Source of the DNA: Chloroflexi bacterium HGW-Chloroflexi-4
Lineage (GTDB): Bacteria; Chloroflexota; Anaerolineae; Anaerolineales; Anaerolineaceae
Assembly: GCA_002840715.1 (NCBI GenBank)
Contig: PHBW01000002.1
Span: forward strand, 62,001-126,000
Direction: 5' to 3'
Length of the DNA: 64,000 nucleotides
Under the pieces are notes generated by a model, which ran no database searches, was not told the DNA's origin, and saw only the letters and a list, made by a program, of their open reading frames with translations. This document shows, piece after piece, positions 1 through 8,749 of this stretch. Made by a program: the position numbers and the translations under genes. Positions within the stretch are counted from its first letter, which is position 1. Each line of letters opens with the position of its first letter.

Positions 1-109
1 CTTCCCTACCCATGTGCACGCCATGTTTGATTATTCCATTGCTCTGATCCAAACCGAGCTGGATTGGTCAGAAAGATTTCTGGATTCATATCTGAAAGGA
101 CATTCATAA
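1..109 (+). CDS. C-terminal end of a gene cut by the window edge, possibly PadR-like regulator
   Basis: An open frame enters from the left edge (frame of base 2) and stops at TAA 107-109, giving 35 residues that end in LDSYLKGHS. The stretch AMFDYSIALIQTELDW followed by a short helix resembles the C-terminal helix of PadR-family regulators, but 35 residues are too few to be sure. The next gene starts two bases later, so the two are probably cotranscribed. A regulator beside ligand-binding GyrI-like proteins would make sense, but this is inference. Confidence 0.4.
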   Translation, partial: FPTHVHAMFDYSIALIQTELDWSERFLDSYLKGHS

Positions 110-110
110 A

Positions 111-728
111 ATGGAAAAACTGGACCTCAAAAAACAATTTAAATCACTCTATACCCCCTCAGCCAAAGAAAACAGCATCATTGAAATTCCCCCTTTGACC
201 TACATCATGGTGGATGGCCACGGCGATCCGAATACTGCACCAGTTTATGTCGAAGCCATTCAAACTCTATACAGTTTGGCCTATACACTCAAGTTTCACT
301 GTAAAACAACACTTGAAAAAGATTTTACGGTCATGGGTCTTGAAGGCTTGTGGTGGGTGCCTGATATGAACTCATTCAGCACGGCCAAAAAATCAGACTG
401 GGATTGGACGATGATGATCTTGCAGCCTGATTTCATCACCCCTGCGCTGTTTGAAGAAGCCAAAAGTAAAGCAGTTGCAAAAGGCAAAGCCCCGCTCGCT
501 GATATCGCAAGGCTGGAGACTTATCACGAAGGCATCAGTGTGCAGATCATGTATTATGGTCCTTATGCAAATGAAGGGCCGACCATAGCCAAAATGCATG
601 CCTATGCCGTGGAACAGGGATATAGACTTGAAGGGAAACACCATGAGATTTATATGAGCGATGCGCGCAAGGTGGTACCCGAAAAGAACAAGACCATCAT
701 TCGGCAGCCAATTAGAAAGGTTGCTTAA
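111..728 (+). CDS. GyrI-like small-molecule-binding domain protein
   Basis: A 205-residue soluble protein. The opening (FKSLYTPSAKENSIIEIPPLTYIMVDG) and the later MILQPDF and ISVQIMYYGPY segments match stand-alone GyrI-like proteins (COG4832 type), which share the ligand-binding fold of the SbmC/GyrI and BmrR effector domains. Proteins of this type bind or hydrolyse small, often drug-like molecules; the ligand here is unknown. It starts one base after the preceding gene's stop, and its TAA overlaps the ATG of a second copy (TAATG at 726-730), so the two paralogues are translationally adjacent. Confidence 0.75.
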   Translation: MEKLDLKKQFKSLYTPSAKENSIIEIPPLTYIMVDGHGDPNTAPVYVEAIQTLYSLAYTLKFHCKTTLEKDFTVMGLEGLWWVPDMNSFSTAKKSDWDWTMMILQPDFITPALFEEAKSKAVAKGKAPLADIARLETYHEGISVQIMYYGPYANEGPTIAKMHAYAVEQGYRLEGKHHEIYMSDARKVVPEKNKTIIRQPIRKVA

Positions 729-1324
729 TGGTCAAGATTGACCACCGCAAAATATTAAAACATCTTTACCACCCTTCCAGCAAGAGCCCTTCTATCGTTG
801 AAGTGCCTGCTATGAATTATCTAATGATTGACGGCATTGGAAAACCCGATGGCGATCAGTTCCAACAAGCAGCCGGCCTGTTGTATCCGCTTGCCTACAC
901 CTTAAAATAGATGGTGAGATTGGATAGCAATATTGACTTTCATGTCATGCCCATGGAAGTACTTTGGAAGGTCAACCGTGAAAAGCAGGAATTTAAGTTT
1001 ACGATGATGCTGATGCAGCCGGAATATATATCCACTGAACTGGTGGCAGGAGCCAAAGTAAAAGTGCATACCAAAGTTGATGCAATACAACTTGAAAAAG
1101 TTCGTTTTGAGTCTTATTCAGATGGTGTTTGTGTTCAATATTTACATGTTGGCGCCTATGAAAAAATGAACGCCGCAGGCAAATTGATGGAGGACTATGT
1201 CAGACTGCAAGGATACACCATCCCGGTCTATTTCTCTCATGACATTTATTTAAATGATGTTCGTAAAACCAAACCAGAGAATTTGAAATCTGTGATGAGA
1301 TATCAGGTGGTCAAAGCCAGTTAA
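728..1324 (+). pseudogene. second GyrI-like protein, interrupted by an in-frame TAG
   Basis: A second copy of the preceding gene. Codons 1-60 (728-907) and the rest (911-1324) lie in the same frame, separated only by TAG at 908-910. The paralogue reads SLAYTLKF at this point and this copy reads PLAYTLK-stop, so the stop sits where Phe is expected. Downstream similarity continues without a gap (VMPMEVLWKV, MMLMQPEYI, VCVQYLHVGAY) for 137 more residues. An ATG directly after the stop has no Shine-Dalgarno sequence of its own. Either a recent nonsense mutation, an assembly or sequencing error, or readthrough explains it. The undecayed downstream half argues that the change is recent or an artefact. 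Confidence 0.7.
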
Positions 1325-1335
1325 GGACGGCTTAA

Positions 1336-2274
1336 ATGGATTTAGTGGACAAAAAATCCGTGAAAAATCTTAAGCAACCAATAATCGAATGGCTCAAATC
1401 ACAACTAGACAGCCAGGTTGAGATCATTGAAGCTGTCCCTTTACTTGGCAGCACTTCTTCAGATCTCTTTACCCTTCAAATCCGTGAGAAATCTCGGGAT
1501 TATCAATTGGTGCTGCGCCTGTTAACCAATCATGAATGGCTGCTAACAGAACCCGATTTGGCAGACCATGAGGCGGCTGCGCTAAATTTGGCAAAACAAA
1601 GTGGCTTGTCTGTGCCAGAGGTAATCGCGTGGGATGCTCATGGTGGAAGTTGTGGTATCCCAGCCGTTTTGATGACCGCCGTTCCGGGAAAAGTAAATTT
1701 GCAGCCATTGGATTTTGACAGTTGGCTCAAACAAATGGCCGAAGTGCTTAATCCACTGCACGCTCTGGATGCGGCAGATTTCGGCTGGCAATATTATAGT
1801 TATAACAAAGTGACAACCCTCACCCCCCCTGCGTGGACCAAGCACCCAGACATGTGGCAGCACGCCATTGAAATCGTCAACCAGCCACCGCCAGCCACAA
1901 AAAACTGCTACATCCACCGTGATTACCATCCCATGAACACTCTTTGGCAAGGTGAGTCCTTGAGCGGTGTAGTGGATTGGGTGAATGCATGCCGCGGACC
2001 TGGCCCCTTCGACCTGGCCTGGAACCGCCTTAACCTGATGTCTATGTATGGCGTTAAAGCTGCTGACCGCTTACGCGACCATGCCATTGCCATTTGCGGC
2101 CGTGATGCGTGGCATCCTTATTGGGATTTGATGGCCTTGATCGAGATGCTTCCTGGTCCGCCTGAAGTCTACACTCCATGGCCGCTCTTTGGGTTGAATG
2201 CGCTGTCGATACCATTGATAATCCAAAGAACTGAAGAATATCTCGAATCAATAATTGCTCAAGACTTTAATTAG
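1336..2274 (+). CDS. APH family phosphotransferase
   Basis: A 312-residue kinase-like protein of the aminoglycoside phosphotransferase/choline kinase superfamily. The Brenner motif is intact: YIHRDYHPMN with catalytic Asp196 and the downstream Asn, followed by VVDWVNA with metal-binding Asp214. The N-lobe is recognisable (VLRLLTN, then HEAAALNLAKQSGLSVPEVIAWD). The substrate cannot be read from sequence; family members phosphorylate antibiotics, choline, homoserine or thiamine. It lies 11 bases after the GyrI-like pair on the same strand, so it probably ends that operon. Its stop overlaps by four bases the end of the convergent response-regulator gene. Confidence 0.8.
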   Translation: MDLVDKKSVKNLKQPIIEWLKSQLDSQVEIIEAVPLLGSTSSDLFTLQIREKSRDYQLVLRLLTNHEWLLTEPDLADHEAAALNLAKQSGLSVPEVIAWDAHGGSCGIPAVLMTAVPGKVNLQPLDFDSWLKQMAEVLNPLHALDAADFGWQYYSYNKVTTLTPPAWTKHPDMWQHAIEIVNQPPPATKNCYIHRDYHPMNTLWQGESLSGVVDWVNACRGPGPFDLAWNRLNLMSMYGVKAADRLRDHAIAICGRDAWHPYWDLMALIEMLPGPPEVYTPWPLFGLNALSIPLIIQRTEEYLESIIAQDFN

Positions 2275-3377
2275 AGAATCTTGTCCCTCACCGAAGCGAA
2301 CTGATTTTCAACTTCAAGGAAGCTTGCAACAATTTCTGGGTCAAAATGTCTACCTGAATCAGCAGCGATGATAGTCCGACTTTCGTCATGTGAAAACGCT
2401 TTTTTATAAGGCCGTACAGAAGTGAGTGCATCGTAAACATCAACCAGGGCTACAATCCGTGCAACCAACGGTATTGCCTCCCCTTTTAATCCGTGCGGAT
2501 ATCCGTTGCCATCCCATTTTTCATGATGGCTTTCGACAATATCAATTCCCATGCGAATCAATGCATTTCCAGGGTATTCCTGGTCAACTATACGCAGTGG
2601 TTCCACACCAATAGTGGTATGAGTTTTCATGATATCAAATTCTTCTTCAGTAAGTTTTCCAGGTTTTAATAAAATGGAATCAGGAATACCAACTTTTCCA
2701 ATATCATGCAACGCACTGGCTTCATAGATGTTATCTATAAACTGTCGAGAAATTTCCTTACCAAACTTTTCTTTTTTTCCAAGCTCTTCCGCGATCACCT
2801 TGCTAAGATGACGCACACGGTCCAAGTGCCGCCCCGTATCCGAATCTCGTGATTCGGCCAATTTCGCCAGCACAAAGATGGTGGCCAGATGAGATGAGGA
2901 TATCTGTTTAACTTGCACCTGAACCCGCTCTTCCAAGTGACGGTTGATTTCCATCAACTCATTTTTTGCGGATTCCAATTCACGCTGAGTGATGCGCAAC
3001 ATGAGATGTGTTTTTACTCTTGAAACAACCTCTTCAATTTGAAAAGGTTTGGTAATGTAATCCACTCCACCGGTGGTAAAAGCTTTGACTTTATCCTGCA
3101 AGTCATCCAGAGCACTGATGAAGATGACTGGAATGTCTTCCATGTCTGGATCTGACTTGAGTGCTTCGCAAACTTGATAGCCAGTCATCTCGGGCATGTT
3201 AATATCCAACAAAATAAGATCTGGAGGGTCTGTTTTTACAGCCGTAAGTGCCATTTGTCCATTAATCACTGAACGAACCCGATAGCCCTTCTCTGTAAAC
3301 ATTGAAGAAAGCAATCTTAAATTGGCAGTTGTATCATCCACGATCAATAAATTAAACTTTTTCTGGGTTTCTTCCAA
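2271..3377 (-). CDS. response regulator with HD-GYP output domain (c-di-GMP phosphodiesterase type)
   Basis: 368 residues. An N-terminal receiver domain (about 8-125) has acidic residues at LIVDD and phospho-acceptor Asp58 in LILLDINMPEM. A helical linker (about 130-165) follows, then an HD-GYP domain (about 165-345) with HDIGKVGIP, HHEKWDGNGYP and further metal-site histidines. HD-GYP domains hydrolyse cyclic-di-GMP, and all signature residues are present, so activity is likely. The start is TTG at 3377, chosen because AGAGGT lies six bases upstream. It begins nine bases after the sensor kinase stop, so the kinase is its likely partner. Confidence 0.88.
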   Translation of the reverse strand: MEETQKKFNLLIVDDTTANLRLLSSMFTEKGYRVRSVINGQMALTAVKTDPPDLILLDINMPEMTGYQVCEALKSDPDMEDIPVIFISALDDLQDKVKAFTTGGVDYITKPFQIEEVVSRVKTHLMLRITQRELESAKNELMEINRHLEERVQVQVKQISSSHLATIFVLAKLAESRDSDTGRHLDRVRHLSKVIAEELGKKEKFGKEISRQFIDNIYEASALHDIGKVGIPDSILLKPGKLTEEEFDIMKTHTTIGVEPLRIVDQEYPGNALIRMGIDIVESHHEKWDGNGYPHGLKGEAIPLVARIVALVDVYDALTSVRPYKKAFSHDESRTIIAADSGRHFDPEIVASFLEVENQFASVRDKIL

Positions 3378-3386
3378 GATTTACCT

Positions 3387-6300
3387 CTAATTTTTTTCGG
3401 GTAACAACCCAAGAATGAGATCAAACCGATACTGAGCCACCAAACCCTCCAAGGCTGTCTTTACCTGGCTGTTTAATGGTTGAATTTGATGGAGCAGCTG
3501 ATTTATTTTTTCACCATCAGCCGCTGCGGCCGCCTGTCTAAATTGGGTTAACAATTCATCAGGTATAAGTGCCAGTTCTGCAACCATGGCGGAGGAATCC
3601 GGACCAGATGCCCCAAACACCGAGGTATCATGAGAAGTTTCTTCTGCATAAACGAAACGTGATCCTAGGTGCTTGCTCAAGACATCAAAAATCTCATGTT
3701 CTTTAAATGGTTTGCGAATAAAATCGTTGATCCCTTCAGAGAGGATGATTTTTCGATCTTCTTCAAAAGCACTGGCGGTTAGGGCGATGATGATTACTGA
3801 ATGACCTTTGAGACTTTCTCTGATCTTTTGGGTGGCTTGATGCCCATTCATCTCAGGCATACGCATATCCATAAAGATCAAGTCAGGAGACCACTGCTCC
3901 CATATTTTCACAGCCTCAAGCCCATTGACCGCTTCACGTATTTCAAAACCTGATGTTCCTTCTTGAGAAGTAAAGGGTTGCAGAAGCTTCACCAACAGTT
4001 TTCGATTGGCATCCCGGTCTTCAACAATAAGGATCTTTTTTTTCGTTTGGCCGGGTTCAAGTCCAACCACTTTGTGCAGTCGGGGAGCAATTTTAACATC
4101 CTCACCGTTTGAAAGCTTCACGATAATATCAAAGGAAAACAAACTTCCTTTGCCCACCTGACTTTCCACTTTAATTGTTCCACCCATCAGTTGTATAAAA
4201 TTCTTACTAATTGCCAGACCCAGACCTGTTCCTTCCTGGGATTTTTTCCCAGCATCTGTTTGGACAAAGTAGTCAAACAAATCCTTAACCTGTTCCTTTG
4301 CAATTCCCAGTCCTGTGTCTTCAATTTCAAAAGCCAATCGGATTTGATTCTCAGAAAGTCGGTCTTGTGATCGTCCACGCAGTGTTACCCCCCCGTTCTC
4401 AGTGAACTTTATCGCATTGCTGAGTAAATTAAACAGTATCTGTCTGAGTTTCTTTTCATCCGTGTGAATGAATTGAGGAAGATTGGGTTGCAAGTCAAAG
4501 ATAAGTGACAGCCCTTTTTCTCCTGTCCTGGATTGAAAAATCTCTTCCACTTCATGAAGAAGTTGGAACAAGTCAAAACTGGTAGGATTTAAGGTGTTCC
4601 TGCCAGCCTCGATTTTTGACATCTCCAGCACATCATTAATCAGGTCAAGCAGGTGTTCACCACTTTGCTGGATGATGGCCAGGTCTTCCTTATGGTGATT
4701 CGGTAAATTAGGATCATGTACCATTAAATTTGAGAATCCAAGGATCGCGTTCAAAGGTGTACGCAGCTCGTGACTCATGTTGGCAAGGAAAACACTTTTG
4801 GCAATGTTGGCTGCTTCTGCAGCATCCTTGGCTTTGAGCATTTCCGCTTCAGCTTTTTCGCGATCAGATATTTCACGTAAAAGTTGCGAATTCACATTTT
4901 GCAGATCAGCAGTTCGATCGTTTACCCGCTTTTCAAGTAATTGATACGATTGACGCAAATCGGCTTCAGCCTTGTTTCTTTTTAAGATCATGCTTAATTG
5001 AGAAGCAATAAATTCGAGTAATGTTTTATCATTTTCCGAAAAACTGGCTTTATCGAGACAAGATTGAATAGTTATTACACCGATGGTCTCATTATCGGAC
5101 CACTTAAGGGGGACACCAAGCCATGCGGTGAAGTTTCCATCTTGTTTGACAATTTGACCTGATTCAAGCGCAGTATATTCTTTTTTGACTAAATTGAGTG
5201 CCTTACCGGTTTGGATGACATACCCAACCAGGTCGGGAGGTGATTCCAATTTGTACTCCCTTCGATCGGTTTGACAATCGTTAGAGGTGGCAGAACTCAT
5301 TTGGGACAATAAGATGACATTGTCTTCTGAACGAAACATGGCGATCGAAAAGCGATCAGCTTTAAACAAATCATTAACTTCACGATAGGTCAGGGCAAAT
5401 AATTCATTTTGGTCACCCGTCGTATTGGCAGTGGCTGAAATTGTATAGAGGGCATGCTGGAAATTCACTAATTTGCTGATTGTTTCAATTAATTGGTCAA
5501 TTTCATTTTTAAAGACTCCTCGGCTGCCTGCTTTTTGCAATCGCTGTAATCCTTCTTCGTGATTTCCGGTATTGATGGTTTCGGCTGCTCGTGTCAAGCG
5601 CACAATGGGTTTGGTAAAAACAGAGCCGAGACGCATACCCACCAACACCATGATCAGCAACGATCCCAAAAACGAGATGAGTAGTTGGCGTATGATTTCT
5701 GCCCCCAGCGAGGAGACAATATGATTCTCAATATCAATTGCAACGCCAGCCACAATCTTGCCCTGTCCATCACGAATGTAGGAGTAAATTGAAATCCAAT
5801 TTCCCAAACTATCTACATTCATGTTGATCTGATTGATCAAATCATGTGAGAAAGGATTATTTTTAATATGTGCTTCCCAATCGGAAGGTAATACTAATAT
5901 TTTATTTTCCAAAGCCTCACGGTTTATGTGCCAGAAGGTATCTGTAAATATTTCTGCATCATCCGAGGTATTAAATGGAATCGCTTCTAGAAATTGCTTA
6001 GTTTTCGCCGGATTGTATCTGGAATTTAAATCAACTACTGAAACGATCTCGCCTGAGTTTTGACCCGGGATAAAAACATAAGGCCATGAAGTTGGTGAGA
6101 CTTTATGTAAGGCATCCAACCAATTCAATAGGGTCCTATAACGCGAATCATCTTCAGGCTTGTTTAAGCCGGTCTTTCCATCTTGAACCAGTGAAGTGAT
6201 ATCAGTAACATTTATCCCTGCTTTTGCTGCATCCAACAATTCAACACGTGTGGCTTGGATCTGCCTTACCGCAAAGCTAAGGGTTATCGAGAAATACCAA

Positions 6301-6407
6301 ATGGATTGTAATGCGGCAATGATTGCAAAAGTGACCAGAAAACTGAGTAATACACGAAAAACAATACTGATAAAAATATGCTTGCGCTGATGAGATGTTT
6401 TTACCAA
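3387..6407 (-). CDS. membrane hybrid sensor histidine kinase (sensor, HAMP, GAF, HisKA, HATPase, REC)
   Basis: 1006 residues. A transmembrane helix at about 13-35, an extracytoplasmic sensor region to about 240 and a second helix (LLISFLGSLLIMVLVGMRLG) precede a HAMP-like segment. A GAF-like domain (about 320-470) and a coiled coil follow. HisKA has His546 in SHELRTPLNAIL, the HATPase has DTGLGIA and GTGLGLAI, and the C-terminal receiver has Asp847 in FMDMRMPEM. A tail of about 110 residues after the receiver lacks an obvious Hpt motif. The start is TTG at 6407 with AGAGGT five bases upstream, the same arrangement as in the response regulator that follows. The signal sensed is unknown. Confidence 0.9.
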   Translation of the reverse strand: MVKTSHQRKHIFISIVFRVLLSFLVTFAIIAALQSIWYFSITLSFAVRQIQATRVELLDAAKAGINVTDITSLVQDGKTGLNKPEDDSRYRTLLNWLDALHKVSPTSWPYVFIPGQNSGEIVSVVDLNSRYNPAKTKQFLEAIPFNTSDDAEIFTDTFWHINREALENKILVLPSDWEAHIKNNPFSHDLINQINMNVDSLGNWISIYSYIRDGQGKIVAGVAIDIENHIVSSLGAEIIRQLLISFLGSLLIMVLVGMRLGSVFTKPIVRLTRAAETINTGNHEEGLQRLQKAGSRGVFKNEIDQLIETISKLVNFQHALYTISATANTTGDQNELFALTYREVNDLFKADRFSIAMFRSEDNVILLSQMSSATSNDCQTDRREYKLESPPDLVGYVIQTGKALNLVKKEYTALESGQIVKQDGNFTAWLGVPLKWSDNETIGVITIQSCLDKASFSENDKTLLEFIASQLSMILKRNKAEADLRQSYQLLEKRVNDRTADLQNVNSQLLREISDREKAEAEMLKAKDAAEAANIAKSVFLANMSHELRTPLNAILGFSNLMVHDPNLPNHHKEDLAIIQQSGEHLLDLINDVLEMSKIEAGRNTLNPTSFDLFQLLHEVEEIFQSRTGEKGLSLIFDLQPNLPQFIHTDEKKLRQILFNLLSNAIKFTENGGVTLRGRSQDRLSENQIRLAFEIEDTGLGIAKEQVKDLFDYFVQTDAGKKSQEGTGLGLAISKNFIQLMGGTIKVESQVGKGSLFSFDIIVKLSNGEDVKIAPRLHKVVGLEPGQTKKKILIVEDRDANRKLLVKLLQPFTSQEGTSGFEIREAVNGLEAVKIWEQWSPDLIFMDMRMPEMNGHQATQKIRESLKGHSVIIIALTASAFEEDRKIILSEGINDFIRKPFKEHEIFDVLSKHLGSRFVYAEETSHDTSVFGASGPDSSAMVAELALIPDELLTQFRQAAAAADGEKINQLLHQIQPLNSQVKTALEGLVAQYRFDLILGLLPEKN

Positions 6408-6742
6408 TTCAACCTCTACACGTCAAAATATGGTTGGATCAAACACAAGGAAAAATCTTCATCCCGTTTTGGACGGACAAAGGAGTGTACGAAGAAACCT
6501 TCCTATTTGTTGTTGAAAAAAATACCAATTTTGAGTGTACAGGTTTTCGATCAGGACTTCGATGAATTTTTCATAAATAGAAGGTAAAAAATACTTTTAC
6601 ACAATGTAAATAGTCCTTCAATGAAGTAGCAAATTCTCGAGGATTTAACTCTTAACCTTGAAAAATCAGTTTTTACAATAGACCATGACTTTCATAGATC
6701 AAACAGCACTTAAAAACCCCATCAATTATGTTTTGGTTTCTT
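6408..6742. other. intergenic region with a TTTACA-CAA-TGTAAA palindrome
   Basis: 335 bases lie between the sensor-kinase start and the end of the MFS gene, both on the minus strand. I see no credible gene. A perfect 6-bp inverted repeat with a 3-bp spacer lies at 6596-6610 (TTTACACAATGTAAA), a possible operator about 190 bases upstream of the kinase. A short imperfect A/T-rich repeat near 6709-6750 could weakly terminate the MFS transcript. Confidence 0.4.
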
Positions 6743-7996
6743 TTAAGATTTAGTTGTTTTTGGCATCCATAAAAGCATCAACAAAGCGGCAATCAAAGCC
6801 AATGCTCCCCCAAAAATAAACGGTGCAGAAGGTCCGAAACCCTGCCAACTGCCAACACCCTGCCATAAAATGCCTGCGATCAGAGAAGATGGAAAAGCAA
6901 GCAGCCCGATCACGGCATGATAAGTACCATAGGCTGTCCCTCGCATATTTTCTGGGACGAGATCAGCAACCATGGCGTTGGCAGTGCCAAAAGCCAGAGC
7001 ATAATAGACGCCATACACAATATACAAAACCCACACATGCCAAGCGGATTGAGCAAGGGCAAAGCCAAAGTATATGGCTGCATACACCAGCCAACCGCCA
7101 ATGATCAAACGCCTGCGGCCGATGCGATCAGACCACGAGCCTGCCGATGTGGCAATCAAAGCAATCACGAGGTTGTAGGCTGCCAACATAATCAAGATAC
7201 CCACTACTGAGACGCCTAAATTTTGAGCACGCAGCACAAGGAATCCATCCGAGGAATTACCGAGCGTAAAGATACTGACAATGATCAAGAATATGGTGAA
7301 GGGTTTACCCATATTTCTTAATGAAAACTTGGGTGCCTCTCGGACACCGGCTACCTTAACTTCTTTGGTACCAAACGCCAGGGTTAACACCGCCAGCACC
7401 GCAGGAATGAGACTAACCAGAACGAGGGTCTGAAAAGTGGACCGTGTAAGATCAAGTGTATTTTTTTGCGCCAGCCAAACCACTAATGCTGCAATGAGCA
7501 ATCCTAAATTTGCGCCAGCTTTATCCATGGCGCGGTTGAAACCGAAGGCCAAACCTCGCAATGCTGCGGGGGTTGAATCCGCGACCAGCGCGTCGCGCGG
7601 TGCGGTGCGGATGCCCTTGCCCACCCGGTCTGCCCAACGCACTCCCGCCACCAACCCCCAGGTGTTGGCCAAAAAGAAGAAGGGTTTTGAGAGAGCAGAA
7701 AATGCATACCCCAACACAGCCAGCCATTTGCGTGCATGCAATTTATCAGAAAGCCAGCCTGAAAACATTTTTAAGATGCTGGCAGTAGCTTCAGCGATGC
7801 CTTCAATCAAACCAATGACGCTGGTTTGAACCCCCAATACATTGGCCAGAAACAACGGGAGGATGTTAAGCACCATGTCACTTGAAATATCCATAAAGAA
7901 ACTGGTAAAACCTACCGCCCAAACATTACGCGGCAGGTTTTTTACGGTTGGACGCTTTGTTTGTTCATCAGCACTGAGTAAGGGTTTTTCTGTCAC
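6743..7996 (-). CDS. MFS transporter
   Basis: 417 residues with about twelve hydrophobic segments. The N-terminal half has the MFS loop 2-3 signature (GWLSDKLHARKWLAVLGY) and GWLSD/DRVGKG elements; the second half has SWSDRIGRRRLIIGG. The set DRVGKGIRTAPRDALVAD is typical of a poorly characterised bacterial MFS group. The start is GTG at 7996 with AAAGG eight bases upstream. It lies 48 bases downstream of a ChrB-like gene on the same strand and is probably cotranscribed with it. The substrate is unknown. A metal or oxyanion would fit the neighbour, but sequence does not show it. Confidence 0.8.
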   Translation of the reverse strand: MTEKPLLSADEQTKRPTVKNLPRNVWAVGFTSFFMDISSDMVLNILPLFLANVLGVQTSVIGLIEGIAEATASILKMFSGWLSDKLHARKWLAVLGYAFSALSKPFFFLANTWGLVAGVRWADRVGKGIRTAPRDALVADSTPAALRGLAFGFNRAMDKAGANLGLLIAALVVWLAQKNTLDLTRSTFQTLVLVSLIPAVLAVLTLAFGTKEVKVAGVREAPKFSLRNMGKPFTIFLIIVSIFTLGNSSDGFLVLRAQNLGVSVVGILIMLAAYNLVIALIATSAGSWSDRIGRRRLIIGGWLVYAAIYFGFALAQSAWHVWVLYIVYGVYYALAFGTANAMVADLVPENMRGTAYGTYHAVIGLLAFPSSLIAGILWQGVGSWQGFGPSAPFIFGGALALIAALLMLLWMPKTTKS

Positions 7997-8044
7997 AGAA
8001 TTTGCCTTTCATCGTTAATATTTTTAACGCAGGATCAACGAGCT

Positions 8045-8632
8045 TTAAGGAATACGATCAGACAAGCTGCCCGGGTCAAATCGCATTTTACGGGTGTGAT
8101 CATGGTCTTCATGCGAAAAGGAGATTGACTCAAAGGTTTGAAAAGCCTCACGGCATTTTTCGAGCCATTCAGCGGTGGATTGTTGCTGCTCACCGGGCAT
8201 GAAATCCCTTTTTTTGATCTTTTCAAACCAGACTTCAAGTTTATTGAGATCCTGCTCGTTCTCTTCGCATTCGGCAAAACTAAAATTCTGGCGCGCCGTC
8301 TCTTTTTCAAGCTCGGCGAGGAAATCTGCACATTGTTCTTTGAGTTCTGCGTAGTCTTCTGCCCGATCCTGGATGAATCGTTGAATGATGCCCTCTTCAG
8401 TTTCTTGATCCAGAGCATTCGCCAGAAAGGTGTTGCTCGTGCCGCCCTGGCTGGTGACGTATTCTTTCATTTCCTGAATGAAGACGATTGCCGCATCAGT
8501 TTGCGGCATGACCCACACGCCATTATCAAGCCCAACTGACCCAATGGAGCGCATTCGCCGCCAGATGGTCACCCTCGGGCTGGAAGGTGTAGCCGGCAAT
8601 TGAGGGCAAAATAAAAGCCACTTATAATCCAT
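8045..8632 (-). CDS. ChrB N-terminal-domain protein
   Basis: 195 residues. The start YKWLLFCPQLPATPSSPRV followed by WRRMRSIGSVGLDNGVWVMP is characteristic of the N-terminal domain of ChrB, the chromate-responsive regulator of chromate resistance operons. The rest (about 80-195) is charged and helical and lacks the usual ChrB C-terminal domain. ATG at 8632 has AGGAG seven bases upstream. The downstream partner is an MFS pump and not the ChrA transporter. A regulatory or sensing role for the pump is likely but unproven. Confidence 0.7.
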   Translation of the reverse strand: MDYKWLLFCPQLPATPSSPRVTIWRRMRSIGSVGLDNGVWVMPQTDAAIVFIQEMKEYVTSQGGTSNTFLANALDQETEEGIIQRFIQDRAEDYAELKEQCADFLAELEKETARQNFSFAECEENEQDLNKLEVWFEKIKKRDFMPGEQQQSTAEWLEKCREAFQTFESISFSHEDHDHTRKMRFDPGSLSDRIP

Positions 8633-8701
8633 ATAGCACTCCTGTGAAACACTTGTTACATTTTATTGCTGATTACAAATTAATGCAATAGGTGTTACAG
8701 A

Positions 8702-8727
8702 AAACCGCCTCATTGATAAGGCGGTTT
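8702..8727 (-). terminator. rho-independent terminator after the SDR gene
   Basis: An 8-bp perfect stem, AAACCGCC (8702-8709) with GGCGGTTT (8720-8727), and a 10-base loop. Read on the minus strand it lies 23 bases past the SDR stop and continues into a short T-rich stretch. Confidence 0.65.
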
Positions 8728-8749
8728 CAAGAAGATTCGTATCCAGTTA

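Noticed and set aside
7437..7829. 130-residue plus-strand open frame inside the MFS gene
   Set aside because: It lies wholly antisense to a clear transporter gene, has no Shine-Dalgarno sequence or promoter and has an odd composition; it is a shadow of the GC-rich coding strand.
8035..8539. alternative frames of the ChrB-like gene on both strands
   Set aside because: The frame with the ChrB motif and a Shine-Dalgarno sequence explains the region; the others overlap it completely and show no motif.
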